From: Roseburia sp. 499
GTDB lineage: Bacteria > Bacillota > Clostridia > Lachnospirales > Lachnospiraceae
NCBI RefSeq assembly: GCF_001940225.2
Contig: NZ_CP135164.1
Span: forward strand, 186,001 to 250,000
DNA length: 64,000 nt
Reading direction: 5' to 3'
In this document: piece by piece, positions 43,363 through 52,668 of the stretch
How positions within the stretch are numbered: the stretch's first letter is position 1
Layout of the letters: each line of letters begins with the position of its first letter
Position numbers and translations under genes: made by a program
Notes under the pieces: generated by a model
What the model was told of the DNA's origin: nothing
Seen by the model: only the letters and a program-made list of their open reading frames with translations
Database searches by the model: none

Positions 43363-45171
43363 CTATAATTCATTGATCGTTGCTGTGATTGGCATACTGC
43401 GGATGCGCTTCGCCGGAGCATGAATTGCTGCGACTACCGCAAGTGAAACAAACAAAAGAATGATTATCAAAGAGCCTATTGGAAAATTCCAAACGGCATA
43501 GGGAAAATGCCTAGCAATGAGGGAATCGTACAGCAACTTGCTCAACGGCAGCCCAATGATGCAGCCAACAGCGCACCCCAGCACAGCGTAAGTTGCCGCT
43601 TCAGCAGCGATCATTTTCGTCACTTGTCGTTCATTCATTCCCACAGCCCGCATCGCGCCATACTGCTTCATCCTTGCCGATACGCTCATGGAGATGCTAT
43701 TGACGATGTTCAGTACCGTCACCAACGCAATGATTGACAGGAACGCATAGACGCAGAACACAAAGGCTGTATAGGTTCCTGATGTATGACCGTCGCGCAT
43801 ATCCTGAAAATTGAAAGTCTCTCCAGCAACGGTTTGAATTGCCTGAACATCTTCGTCCGTCGCACCACTTGTTGTCTGTACCATAATAAGTGCGTAATTT
43901 TCTTCTCCGGTCAGACGGACAAAGGTATCACTAGAAGAAATCAGCGTTATTTTACCATGTGTCAGGCCATCACTGCTGAACGGGTCATTTTTCAGCAGTC
44001 CGGCTATCGTAAGAGTTTCTCCTTGAATCTGGATCGTATCACCGATTTTCCATGTGCTGTCCGCATCGGATGTAGCCAATACGAAGCCGCTGTTTCCGTA
44101 GACCTTTGCCAAATCGCTGCCTTTTTTCAGATTGCCGTCCTTTCTCAGGCTTTGCAAATTGAAATCATCATAAGAAATCAAATCGACAGTATCGGAAGAA
44201 CTTGCATCATTGTCAAGAGAACCAGGAAGGTCAAGCGCGCTCCGACGCCCATAGACCTCTTTTACCCCATCCATCCCCTGAATCGTAATAAGCAGATCAT
44301 TTGGAATTGTGTTGCCATCATTACTCGCAATGTCAATATCTGATGTGGCAACAGACTGTGGCATTAAATAGTTCACTAAATCGATGAACACGGAAAAACT
44401 CAAAAATAGAATGATGCTGAGTGCAAAAGAGACTGTCATCAGAATCAGATTTTTCTTCTTAGACACAGCATGATTGATACCAAGAATCGTTTCAATCCTT
44501 CCGAAGCAGGTGTTAGCTGCATAGCGAACCGTTTTTTCACTGCCGATATTTCCGGAAACCGCCGCAACGGGGGATACTTTGGAAGCCCGCCTCGCAGGAG
44601 CATTTGCGGCAATCAGAACCGTAATAACGCCTACAAGGATACCGCAGACAATGCCAATGTTACTGATACCAAAGAGCGGAATGTAGGAAAATTCTTCGCC
44701 CACCAGAAAGCGCAGTGCTGCACACAGGCCCCATGTTGTAGCAATGCCCATCACAAGGCCAATGGGAACTGCTGTCTTGCACCAATTCAATGCCTCCAGC
44801 CGAACGAAACGAACGATCTGCTGCTTGCTCATACCGATACAGCGCATCATTCCGAAGAACTCGATTCGCTGTGCAACAGTGCTGTTCATGCTACTGGAAA
44901 TCATCAAAACGCCTGCGATCAAGATCAGTAGGAACAGGGCACAAGCGACCAGCAGAAGCGATTGTCCCATATAGCTTCCAAGTAAATCTGCCATGGACAA
45001 CTTACCATGCTTTCCAAGCAACCGCGAATACTCCATCCGGGCACCCATTTCCGCCATACTGAATACCGCCGTTACCATAAATACGGCGAAAACGATACAA
45101 AGAAGTGTCAAGCGATTTTGACGGCGGTGAACTTTTGCTGAAATAGAGATGAGACTAAGATAGCTTTTCAT
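43363..45171 (-). CDS. FtsX-type ABC permease (module 1)
   Basis: 602 residues with two FtsX/MacB-type repeats: four membrane helices near residues 20-40, 70-95, 130-160 and 175-195, then a second set after an outer domain (about 270-460). The FtsX motif is seen as MRCIGMSKQQIVRFVRLEA and MRAVGMNERQVTKMIAAEA. It overlaps the ATPase gene by 4 bases. With it, the protein probably forms a BceAB- or Vex-like system that detoxifies peptide antibiotics or signals to the kinase. GC content is visibly higher than in surrounding DNA. Confidence 0.9.
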   Translation of the reverse strand: MKSYLSLISISAKVHRRQNRLTLLCIVFAVFMVTAVFSMAEMGARMEYSRLLGKHGKLSMADLLGSYMGQSLLLVACALFLLILIAGVLMISSSMNSTVAQRIEFFGMMRCIGMSKQQIVRFVRLEALNWCKTAVPIGLVMGIATTWGLCAALRFLVGEEFSYIPLFGISNIGIVCGILVGVITVLIAANAPARRASKVSPVAAVSGNIGSEKTVRYAANTCFGRIETILGINHAVSKKKNLILMTVSFALSIILFLSFSVFIDLVNYLMPQSVATSDIDIASNDGNTIPNDLLITIQGMDGVKEVYGRRSALDLPGSLDNDASSSDTVDLISYDDFNLQSLRKDGNLKKGSDLAKVYGNSGFVLATSDADSTWKIGDTIQIQGETLTIAGLLKNDPFSSDGLTHGKITLISSSDTFVRLTGEENYALIMVQTTSGATDEDVQAIQTVAGETFNFQDMRDGHTSGTYTAFVFCVYAFLSIIALVTVLNIVNSISMSVSARMKQYGAMRAVGMNERQVTKMIAAEAATYAVLGCAVGCIIGLPLSKLLYDSLIARHFPYAVWNFPIGSLIIILLFVSLAVVAAIHAPAKRIRSMPITATINEL

Positions 45172-45851
45172 TCACGGCACCTCCCCAAATCAGTAAGCTG
45201 ACCGTCCGATACCTGCAACACTCTGTCCGCCGTCTGCGCGACGCTTCTGCTGTGCGTAATCATCACAATGGTCTGCTCATATTTTCTGGATGTTTCTTTC
45301 AGCAAGGTAATGACCTCGCTTGTGTTCTGTGTATCCAGATTTCCCGTGGGTTCATCTGCTAAAATCAGAGCAGGACGCGTAAACAGGGCGCGTCCAATCG
45401 CCACTCTTTGCTGTTGACCTCCTGAAAGCTGACTGGGCAAATGATTGCGACGGTCTTTCAAATTCAGCACCGTCAACAGTTCCTCCAAATACCGCTTGTC
45501 AGGCTTTTGGTAATCCAGCAGCACCGGGAAGATGATATTCTGCTCCACTGTCAACTCCGGGATTAAGTTGAATGCCTGAAAGATAAAGCCAATGTTTCTG
45601 CGCCGGAACACGGTCAGTTTTCGATCATTCATGGAAAAAATGTCCTTGCCATCAATCAGTACCTTGCCCGATGTCGGCATGTCCAAAGCACCGATCATAT
45701 TCAGTAGCGTACTTTTACCGGAACCGGATTCCCCGACGATTGCTACATATTCGCCCTTGGGGACAGAAAAGCTAACATCTTTCAACGCCTTGACAGCAGT
45801 TTCTCCGCTGCCATAGGTCTTACTTATATTTTTGACCTCTAATAAGTTCAT
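45168..45851 (-). CDS. ABC transporter ATP-binding protein (module 1)
   Basis: A 227-residue ATPase of the MacB/LolD/BceA type: Walker [10 protein letters not shown], signature [15 protein letters not shown], Walker [13 protein letters not shown], and the switch His in ITHSRS. SD AAAGAGGTG precedes the ATG. It lies between the histidine kinase and the permease genes. It shares about its whole length with the ATPase at 59197, so the two modules are related. Confidence 0.95.
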   Translation of the reverse strand: MNLLEVKNISKTYGSGETAVKALKDVSFSVPKGEYVAIVGESGSGKSTLLNMIGALDMPTSGKVLIDGKDIFSMNDRKLTVFRRRNIGFIFQAFNLIPELTVEQNIIFPVLLDYQKPDKRYLEELLTVLNLKDRRNHLPSQLSGGQQQRVAIGRALFTRPALILADEPTGNLDTQNTSEVITLLKETSRKYEQTIVMITHSRSVAQTADRVLQVSDGQLTDLGRCRE

Positions 45852-45943
45852 AGTGCAAACACCTCTTTCTGAATAATTTTACCGCATAGGCAGGCTGTCT
45901 GTCCTGTCTATGTTTGAAAGAATAGCACCTGAATATTACTGTA

Positions 45944-45962
45944 AGCCTACAACCAGCCTACA
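45944..45962. promoter_or_regulatory. Direct repeat, candidate response-regulator site (module 1)
   Basis: AGCCTACA occurs twice with an 11-base period (45944-45951 and 45955-45962). This spacing suits tandem binding by OmpR-type regulators. It lies at the end of the kinase gene, about 95 bases before the ATPase start, where an inducible promoter for the transporter is expected. Confidence 0.5.
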
Positions 45963-46995
45963 ATTTTGTAGGAATCAGAAAATTCATTGCGAAAGTTGTC
46001 CCTATGCCTAATTCGCTGTCAACCTCAATGGTGCCGTTATGTGCTTCAACGATTGCCTTTGCCAGAGGTAGCCCCAGTCCAATCCCTTGCATGTCCTTGG
46101 AAAAACGGCTGCGATAAAACCGCTTAAAAATATGATGTATATCTTCTGGGTGGATGCCACATCCATTGTCCTTTATCACAATTTGAACACCTGATGGCAA
46201 TGCCTTCCACGCAATACGAATTACAGCACCACTTTCCGTATGGTCAAACGCATTTTTTACAATATTGTCTATAGCTTCAATCAGCCAGTCACGGTCACAG
46301 AGGAGTGAAATATCCTCTGTTCCAGACAGAACGATTTCCTTCTGTTCCTGTTTGGCCCTATATGCAAAATGCAGTTCAACATCCTGCATCATATCAGCTA
46401 CGCTCTCCATACTTTTCTCAATCACAATGGAGCCTGCATCCAACTTTGTAATCTTTAGAAGACTTTGAACCAGTGTTTCGATACGGTCAAGCTCCTGCTC
46501 AGACAAATCGGCAAATTCTTTCACGGAGGATGCTTCTATATCCTCGTCTTGGAGCAGTCCGTTATAAATGTTCAGCGCTGCCAGCGGCGTTTTCAGTTGA
46601 TGGGAAATATCAGAGATTGTATTTTTCAAAAATTCCTTTTCCCGGAGTTCGTTATCTGCATGAGCGTTTAAAACAGCCGTCAGAGAATTGACAGAATGAA
46701 ATAGTCGATACAGTTCACCCTCGTAATCACATTCAATACGGGCATTGCGGTTTCCGTCAAGATACGCATTGATCTGCGATACTGCCTGCTCCATGATCTG
46801 ATATTGTTTTTTGAAATAGGAACAGCACACTGCCAATATGGAAACTCCTGCCAATACACCAACAAGCAATAGAAATAACGAAAACCGCTGATAGCATAGC
46901 CATAAAAAACCTTGTGTCAGCAGAAGAGATGCCATCAAAATGAGTGATAATACAAGAAATAATTTTTTTACTTCCTCGTTTGCAAATATTTTCAT
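45958..46995 (-). CDS. Sensor histidine kinase (module 1)
   Basis: The ATG at 46995 gives MKIFANEEVKKLF with an SD (GTGAGGTGG) before it; the frame upstream overlaps the regulator gene. Two membrane helices near the start with almost no outer loop, then a HAMP-like linker, HisKA with SDISHQLKTPLAAL (phosphorylated His), and a HATPase with NIVKNAFDH, DNGCGI and GIGLGLPLAKA. Small-loop kinases of this kind usually sense through a partner ABC transporter, here encoded next door. Confidence 0.93.
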   Translation of the reverse strand: MKIFANEEVKKLFLVLSLILMASLLLTQGFLWLCYQRFSLFLLLVGVLAGVSILAVCCSYFKKQYQIMEQAVSQINAYLDGNRNARIECDYEGELYRLFHSVNSLTAVLNAHADNELREKEFLKNTISDISHQLKTPLAALNIYNGLLQDEDIEASSVKEFADLSEQELDRIETLVQSLLKITKLDAGSIVIEKSMESVADMMQDVELHFAYRAKQEQKEIVLSGTEDISLLCDRDWLIEAIDNIVKNAFDHTESGAVIRIAWKALPSGVQIVIKDNGCGIHPEDIHHIFKRFYRSRFSKDMQGIGLGLPLAKAIVEAHNGTIEVDSELGIGTTFAMNFLIPTKL

Positions 46996-47003
46996 ACACC
47001 ACC

Positions 47004-47690
47004 TCACCCAATCACATTCCATTTATAGCCCATGCCACGAACTGTCAGGAGCATTTGCGGTTCACTGGGATTATCCTCAATCTTCATACGCAGCCGACGC
47101 ATATAGACCGTAAGGGTACTACTGTCAATATAATTTCCATCACAGTCCCATAGCTTATCTAAAATTTGCGCTTTCGTCAGTATCATGTTCGGGTTTCGCA
47201 TAAACAGACACAACAGTTTATATTCTGCGGCGGTCAGATCAATCAATGCCCCATTTTTGAAAACCTGTCCCTGTAGCAAAAGAACTTTCATACCATTCGA
47301 TTGTAATTCTGTATCTATTACTTGAAAAGAATTTGCCCGGCGAAGCAGAGCGTTGATTCTTGAAATGAGAACGCCCAATTTGAAAGGTTTCGTGATATAG
47401 TCATCTCCGCCAATATCCAACCCCATAATGATACTTGTTTCTTCATCTGATGCAGTAAGAAAGATGATAGGCACCTTTGATGCAAGTCGTACCTTCTTGC
47501 AAAATTCAAATCCTGAACCATCCGGCAATGATACATCCAACACCAGCAAGTCATATTTTCCATCTGCCCATAGTTCATAGGCTTCTACCAGTGTTCTGGC
47601 AATGCAAGTGTCAAAGCCCTGCTTTTTGAAAGCAAATGAAAGACCATTTATAAGACTCAGGTCATCTTCTAAAAGAAATATTTTACTCAT
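47004..47690 (-). CDS. OmpR-family response regulator (module 1)
   Basis: The ATG at 47690 is preferred to the TTG at 47696 because GAAAGG is then 8 bases away. Receiver domain with acidic pair EDD, phosphorylation site LLVLDVSLPDGSG, and KPF. The C-terminal winged helix shows LTAAEYKLLCLFMRNPNMIL and TVRGMGYKW. It should control the ABC genes of the same unit. Confidence 0.95.
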   Translation of the reverse strand: MSKIFLLEDDLSLINGLSFAFKKQGFDTCIARTLVEAYELWADGKYDLLVLDVSLPDGSGFEFCKKVRLASKVPIIFLTASDEETSIIMGLDIGGDDYITKPFKLGVLISRINALLRRANSFQVIDTELQSNGMKVLLLQGQVFKNGALIDLTAAEYKLLCLFMRNPNMILTKAQILDKLWDCDGNYIDSSTLTVYMRRLRMKIEDNPSEPQMLLTVRGMGYKWNVIG

Positions 47691-47692
47691 TT

Positions 47693-48550
47693 TCAAATCC
47701 TTTCTCTGTGTATCTCTTCATAAAGTGTTAGAATTGTTTTCATAATGTTATGCCATGGAATGTCAGCAGCGTAAGAATAATTTCTTTGATAAGCTTTCCA
47801 TAGATTTTCCATAACAGAGCTTGATTTAATCTCATCAAAAACCTCATCTATGTCTTCAGTTTCTATCTGTTCTAACGTTTCTCGTTTCTTAGTGGTAGCA
47901 ATAAGTGCGTCCCATAATACATCTTTTGAAAGTTGCTCCCCATACAGTTTTTGTAAAATATAGATATCATAAAAATCTCTCATGCGTGTATTGGTAACAT
48001 TTCGGCTAATAACAGTTTCCAGTTTTTCAGCCAATACCGTTTCCAGATTATATGCCCATACCTCAATTGTGCGATCTTCAAGCATAAGATTAAAGTTGTA
48101 CTTGATTTCTCTTGGTGTAATGATATCTCCTGTAGAAATATCAATCTTTAATGGTGTGATTACTCCATCAAATTTCGTTTCCATGTTTACACGAACACCC
48201 GGATAATCTGCTTCTTCCATGATTTCCGATATCCGTTTGATCCGAAACGAAACACCATCGTCCAGGGGGATTGAAATAATTTGGGATATAATCATCTCCA
48301 CATCCTCCACACTAACATTAGTGCCTTTTATGGTAGCATCCAGATCCATAGTAGCTCTGGCATCCAGACCAACCATTGCCGCCACCAGCATTCCACCTTT
48401 TAATGTAAACTGATTTTTATACTCTGATAAAGAAATTCGTTCTTAAAAACGTTCCATCATATAATTCCGCATCAAAATCTGTGCATCTGCGGATTTTTTC
48501 TTTGACAGATTACGAATCAAATCCTTTAATTGTCTTGCCGTTGTTATCAT
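47693..48550 (-). pseudogene. abiEii: AbiEii-type nucleotidyltransferase toxin with internal stop codon
   Basis: The ATG at 48550 comes directly after the antitoxin stop. The frame reads MITTARQLKDLIRNLSKKKS and NYMMERF, meets TAA at 48445-48443, and continues in the same frame with ERISLSEYKNQFTLKGGMLV to the stop near 47693. TTA to TAA, one base, would explain it. The later ATG at 48391 would give 232 residues but would lose the LKGG part of the nucleotidyltransferase motif, while MDLDATIKG (the Asp pair) would stay. AbiEii toxins modify tRNA 3' ends or nucleotides and abort phage infection; this one is probably inactive. Confidence 0.88.
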
Positions 48551-49144
48551 CTAAAGTAACACCTCCAAATATGGTCTTAGTATCTTTTCAACATGAAATA
48601 TAGCAGCGTATTTCATAAGCATCCGTAAGTTTTTATCCTTACGTTTTGCATATTGCTTCAATGCATCTTGAAAGACCTGCATTTCAATATTTTTCCTGCT
48701 ACGAAGCAGATCACAAATCGTTCTCTCCATATCATAAACCGGAACTGAATGTCCGAATGATGTCTGCATAGTTGTGATCCCTATTTCATGTAAATCCTTT
48801 TTTACTGTATACACTTGAAAACCGTCTTCCTGCAAACGACTTGGATTATATCCAGTTCTTACTGTTATGGTGTATTTCAAAGGCTCTCTATCCGTTAAGT
48901 CATGAAAAAACAATGCAGTTTCGTGAGAAAATACAGCTTGACCACAACGTAAATGCAAAAGGTACATCGCATCTGTCCACGTATCAGGTGATACATACAC
49001 ACCATGAGAAGCTTGCTCTAATCCTCGTTCCTTCACATATGCATAAAACACAGACTTACTAATTCCATTATTTAGAACTTGAAATGTCTGAATTGTCCCC
49101 CCACATTCACGCAACAACAAATCTAATTTTTCAAATTGAGTCAT
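48551..49144 (-). CDS. abiEi: AbiEi-type antitoxin/repressor
   Basis: A 197-residue protein with an N-terminal winged HTH (GGTIQTFQVLNNGISKSVFY, YVKERGLEQASHGVYVSPD) and the AbiEi C-terminal domain (PVYDMERTICDLLRSR). SD AAAGGAG precedes the ATG. In type IV systems it both neutralises AbiEii and represses the operon by binding inverted repeats; a perfect 15-bp inverted repeat lies just upstream. It appears intact although its toxin gene is broken. Confidence 0.92.
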   Translation of the reverse strand: MTQFEKLDLLLRECGGTIQTFQVLNNGISKSVFYAYVKERGLEQASHGVYVSPDTWTDAMYLLHLRCGQAVFSHETALFFHDLTDREPLKYTITVRTGYNPSRLQEDGFQVYTVKKDLHEIGITTMQTSFGHSVPVYDMERTICDLLRSRKNIEMQVFQDALKQYAKRKDKNLRMLMKYAAIFHVEKILRPYLEVLL

Positions 49145-49155
49145 ATACCATCTCC

Positions 49156-49191
49156 TTTCATGCTAATATGATAATACATATTAGCATGAAA
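49156..49191 (-). promoter_or_regulatory. Inverted repeat, candidate AbiEi operator
   Basis: TTTCATGCTAATATG and CATATTAGCATGAAA form a perfect 15-bp repeat with a 6-base centre. The arm nearest the gene overlaps the ribosome binding region 12 bases before the AbiEi start, fitting autorepression as described for AbiEi proteins. Confidence 0.75.
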
Positions 49192-49226
49192 GTAAATATA
49201 AATAGCACCAATGAACAAATTAAATT

Positions 49227-50063
49227 TTAAAAATATCCTCGTTCTTCCAGCCATTCTTTCACATAGCATCGAATTCCAATATAAACCACATGCACCAGTA
49301 GCAACAGCGTGATGAGATTTATAGGAATAATAGATTTTATCCAACCACCAAAATAAATTGTAATAACTGTACTCGTTATCGCCACCATAATGCTGATGAT
49401 ATCCCAGCAATATTTCCGGTAGATTTTTCCTACCTGATAACCAATTCCGATTATCAGTAATCCGGTTATTACGAATAAAATTGCAATAACAGCACCAGCA
49501 ATCAGCCAGTACATAATCCCGGAAAGGATACGGTTAGGTATTCCACTGCTTAACTGTCCGAAAGAATCTGCCCCTATGACAAACTCCCGAAACAAACTTC
49601 CCATTCCTTTTCCTAACGCACCGAAAAAGGTGCTACAGTCGTTAAGGAAAACCGGCGAAAGAATAGCAGTAAACAATGTTGTTGTTATGCTGTACCATGC
49701 CAGCAGGAACAGGATACTTTCATAACCAACCGTCATATTTTTATATTTCTTTTCCAACTGACTTTTACGGTTATCGCATTTTTCTTTTGCTTTCTGGTAA
49801 GCAGTACGGTCACATTTTTCGCATTTCTCATAAGGCACTTTTTTCTCAACAGCTACTTTACCAAATCCATAAGGTCCCCACTTGTACCACAATCCGTCAT
49901 ATTCAAACTTTGCTTCTTTACATACCTTTTCAACAGCATTGCTTAAATATACAAGTACATTTTCTCTTTTATCCGAAAAATAGACTAATGGAATATTATG
50001 ATTTGAAACTCTCGGTTCTAATTCCTTTATATCTTTCACCTGTGAAGCATGATAAAACGCCAT
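49227..50063 (-). CDS. Chimeric membrane protein with DUF6040-like C-terminal part
   Basis: 278 residues. Residues 1-70 (MAFYHASQVKDIKELEPRVS, IPLVYFSDKRENVLVYLSNA) look like a small soluble domain usually found as a separate protein. From about 75 the text changes to CEKCDRTAYQKAKEKCDNRK, a coiled coil and four membrane helices ending VKEWLEERGYF, as in DUF6040 proteins of clostridial conjugative elements. The joint may be a deletion that fused two genes. AGAGGAG precedes the ATG. Function unknown. Confidence 0.65.
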   Translation of the reverse strand: MAFYHASQVKDIKELEPRVSNHNIPLVYFSDKRENVLVYLSNAVEKVCKEAKFEYDGLWYKWGPYGFGKVAVEKKVPYEKCEKCDRTAYQKAKEKCDNRKSQLEKKYKNMTVGYESILFLLAWYSITTTLFTAILSPVFLNDCSTFFGALGKGMGSLFREFVIGADSFGQLSSGIPNRILSGIMYWLIAGAVIAILFVITGLLIIGIGYQVGKIYRKYCWDIISIMVAITSTVITIYFGGWIKSIIPINLITLLLLVHVVYIGIRCYVKEWLEERGYF

Positions 50064-50164
50064 TTATTCCCCATCTCCTCTTTCATAAAATTTGAATTTA
50101 CATACCGACAAATTCATAAAATATAAATTTTTCTTTTACCATCAATGATAACATAAAAATAAGC

Positions 50165-50194
50165 TGATGTATATTTTTTCATTAATATACATCA
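50165..50194. repeat. Inverted repeat upstream of the chimeric gene
   Basis: TGATGTATAT / ATATACATCA with a T-rich 10-base loop. It lies between two minus-strand genes and may end the transcript that comes from 50473. Confidence 0.5.
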
Positions 50195-50242
50195 ACTCAT
50201 TTAATAAACATACTTTGTCTACATTATGATGCAGTAGAAATT

Positions 50243-50473
50243 TTACTGCATATTTTTTAATTGCTGAAATAATTCCAAATCGGATTGTGTAACTTTTAAA
50301 TTAGAGCAATAATTTTTTCCTTCCGGAGTTGTTACATTGATTTCGATAATGGTATCTTCCTTGATTCCCTCACTGGAAACTGCCTGAAGGAATTTAGGAA
50401 ATTTGGGGTGGTTGGAAGTAAATTTCTTCCATGCATTCATTACCTGAAATAGTTGCATTGGATTCATTCCCAT
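50243..50473 (-). CDS. Small conserved hypothetical protein
   Basis: The ATG at 50473 (MGMNPMQLFQVMNAWKKF) follows AAAGGA; the frame extends 6 codons more without an SD. 76 residues, soluble, with a helix (LFQVMNAWKKFTSNHPKFPK) and a beta segment (EDTIIEINVTTPEGK). It lies 20 bases after the deacetylase gene and is probably co-transcribed with it. No family could be named. Confidence 0.65.
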   Translation of the reverse strand: MGMNPMQLFQVMNAWKKFTSNHPKFPKFLQAVSSEGIKEDTIIEINVTTPEGKNYCSNLKVTQSDLELFQQLKNMQ

Positions 50474-50493
50474 AACCGTTCGTCCTTTCAAAA

Positions 50494-51462
50494 TTATTTT
50501 CGTTTGTATTGTATAGGGGTTAAGTTTTCATCTAGTGAGCAGAATTCATAGCCCTCTTCTGCAAGGGTCTCCAAAAGAGTTGGAAGTGCCTTTAAGGTTG
50601 CATTTTTTCCGACACCATCGTGCATTAGGACAACCGGCTGGTCGAAGCTACCAACGTTAGTGCAGACATTTTCCAGAATATTTTCTGTGGTAGTGAGGTT
50701 GCTACCGTCTCCGGAGCTGACATTCCAATCATAGTAGATAAAGCCACGACGCTCCATTTCGGCAATAATATCATTTACTACAGATTTTTTGCCGTTAGTG
50801 CTACCACCGGGGAAACGGAATAGAGTAGGGCGTACACCGGTTTCTTCATAAACCCAGTTATAAACCGTTTCAAAGTCTGATAAAAAGGCATCTACAGATT
50901 TGTAGATTTTATCATAGTCATGGCTATAAGAGTGGAGCGCAAGGGTATGTCCTCGTTCTACAATTTCCTTCAAATAAGAGGTATATTCTTCGTTGTCAGT
51001 ATATACCACAAAGAAGGTTGCCTTTGCATCATATTTGTCTAAGAGGTCCAAAACTTCTGGGGTCAGGTCGGAAGGCCCGTCATCAAAGGTCAAATAGACC
51101 TTTAAATCAGAAGAGTCTCCATCCTCAGAGTATGTGGCTCCGGCATAAAGATCCGGATATTTTTTTTCATAACCGGAAGAGGTGTTATCCTCATCGTCCT
51201 CATCCTCTTCTTCTTCGGAGTCAGTAGTAGTCTGGCAGTCGGCAAGTTGTGTGGTTAGTTCGTTAATATATTCTTCTTGCCCCGAAATGAAATCTTCCTT
51301 TTGCTGTAATTGTTCCTGTAAGGAAGCAATGTTGGATTGCAAAGTTTTGTTTTCTGCTTTTGCGTCAGATTCTTTCCGGCTATATGTAAAAAAGAAAAGA
51401 CCACCCAGAATAAGCAGGCTTACAAGTAATAGTGATAATAAAATTACTGGTATTTTTTTCAT
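50494..51462 (-). CDS. Membrane-anchored polysaccharide deacetylase (NodB/PdaA-type)
   Basis: An N-terminal membrane helix (residues 4-25), a coiled coil, and a very acidic linker (DSEEEEDEDDEDN) lead to a NodB domain. Catalytic motifs are LTFDDGPSDLTPE with the metal Asp and catalytic Asp, LHSYSHDY with the two His ligands, and FRFPGGSTN. The enzyme removes acetyl groups from peptidoglycan or another surface glycan outside the membrane. Strand SD (AAAGGAG) precedes the ATG. Confidence 0.93.
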   Translation of the reverse strand: MKKIPVILLSLLLVSLLILGGLFFFTYSRKESDAKAENKTLQSNIASLQEQLQQKEDFISGQEEYINELTTQLADCQTTTDSEEEEDEDDEDNTSSGYEKKYPDLYAGATYSEDGDSSDLKVYLTFDDGPSDLTPEVLDLLDKYDAKATFFVVYTDNEEYTSYLKEIVERGHTLALHSYSHDYDKIYKSVDAFLSDFETVYNWVYEETGVRPTLFRFPGGSTNGKKSVVNDIIAEMERRGFIYYDWNVSSGDGSNLTTTENILENVCTNVGSFDQPVVLMHDGVGKNATLKALPTLLETLAEEGYEFCSLDENLTPIQYKRK

Positions 51463-51602
51463 GAAAAATCTCCTTTATATGCTGATTATAACCAGATTTT
51501 AGTATATCGAATGACAATGAGATTTGCAAGGTATTCTTGTATAATTACCCTGGACAGTGTAAAATAGAAAAAGCAGATAAAATACAAAAATAGGAGAAGG
51601 AT

Positions 51603-52649
51603 ATGAAATTTATTCATATAGCAGATGTACATTTAGGGGCGGCACCGGATAAGGACAAGCCCTGGGCAGAAGAAAGGAAAAATCATAGTTGGCAGGCGTT
51701 GGCACAGGTGATTGCTACAGCAGAGGAAGAACAGGTGGATTTACTGTTAATTGCCGGGGATTTGTTCCATCGGCAACCATTACAGCGGGAATTGAAAGAA
51801 GTAAATTATCAGTTTTCCACACTTTCTCATACGCAGGTAGTATTGATTGCGGGAAATCATGACTTTATCAGTCCGGATTCTTATTATCGGACGTTTCATT
51901 GGGCAGAAAACGTACATTTTTTGAAAAAAGAAACGATGCAGTATGTGGAGCTTCCTATGCTGCGAACCAGAGTGTATGGATTAAGTTACTGGCAGAGAGA
52001 ATTGCCGGAAGCGTTGTATGAAGAGATTAACGTAGAGGAAGGTAGCTTTTTGAATATTTTGCTGGCACATGGTGGAGACGAGAAGCATATACCATTTCGG
52101 GCAGAGAACTTTCTGAAAATGGGGTTTGATTATGTGGCATGTGGACATATTCATAAGCCGATGCAGTATGTGGAAAACAGAGTGGTAATGGCAGGTGCAT
52201 TACAGCCGGTAGACTGTAATGATACCGGTTCACATGGATTTTTCATGGGCGACTTAAGTGAGGAAAGATGTCAGGTGGAATTTCGTCCACTGAATTACTG
52301 TGAATATGCCGTCATGAATTTGAAGGTAATCAGCGATATTACCAATGGGGCATTGGAAGAATTCATCAAACAGAGATTGGCACAGGCACCGGAATATATG
52401 ATTTTTAAAGTAATGCTTACCGGATTTTATGATGGAAGTGCACCGTTAGAAACGGAACGGTTAGAGAACTTGGAACGTGTCATTCAGGTGGTGAACCAGT
52501 GCCGTCCGGATTATGATTTTGAACAGTTGAAACAACAGTATAGTCAACAGTTGATTGGAAAATATATTCACGCCATGGAGCAGCTGCCGCAGGATGAAGT
52601 GGCAAAGCTGGCACTGTATTATGGCGTGGAAGCATTAATGGAAAGGTAG
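51603..52649 (+). CDS. SbcD/YhaO-like metallophosphoesterase
   Basis: 348 residues with the calcineurin-type metal motifs: FIHIADVHLGA (DxH), LLIAGDLFHR (GDxx), IAGNHDF (GNHD), LAHGG and CGHIHKP (GHxH). The C-terminal 110 residues are an accessory domain. The next gene encodes its SMC-like ATPase partner, 19 bases downstream. The pair is likely to process DNA ends, by analogy with SbcCD or YhaO-YhaN. SD AGGAGAAGG precedes the ATG. Confidence 0.93.
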   Translation: MKFIHIADVHLGAAPDKDKPWAEERKNHSWQALAQVIATAEEEQVDLLLIAGDLFHRQPLQRELKEVNYQFSTLSHTQVVLIAGNHDFISPDSYYRTFHWAENVHFLKKETMQYVELPMLRTRVYGLSYWQRELPEALYEEINVEEGSFLNILLAHGGDEKHIPFRAENFLKMGFDYVACGHIHKPMQYVENRVVMAGALQPVDCNDTGSHGFFMGDLSEERCQVEFRPLNYCEYAVMNLKVISDITNGALEEFIKQRLAQAPEYMIFKVMLTGFYDGSAPLETERLENLERVIQVVNQCRPDYDFEQLKQQYSQQLIGKYIHAMEQLPQDEVAKLALYYGVEALMER

Positions 52650-52668
52650 TTAATAAGAGGAATATATT

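Noticed and set aside
44470..44931. Plus-strand frame of 153 codons opposite the module 1 permease
   Set aside because: It lies within a conserved FtsX-type gene in higher-GC DNA, where antisense frames stay open by chance; composition (Asn/Cys/His-rich) is not that of a normal protein.
51182..51502. Plus-strand Ser-rich frame opposite the deacetylase gene
   Set aside because: The serine run is the complement of the acidic GAA/GAT repeat coding for the deacetylase linker; no SD or promoter is present.
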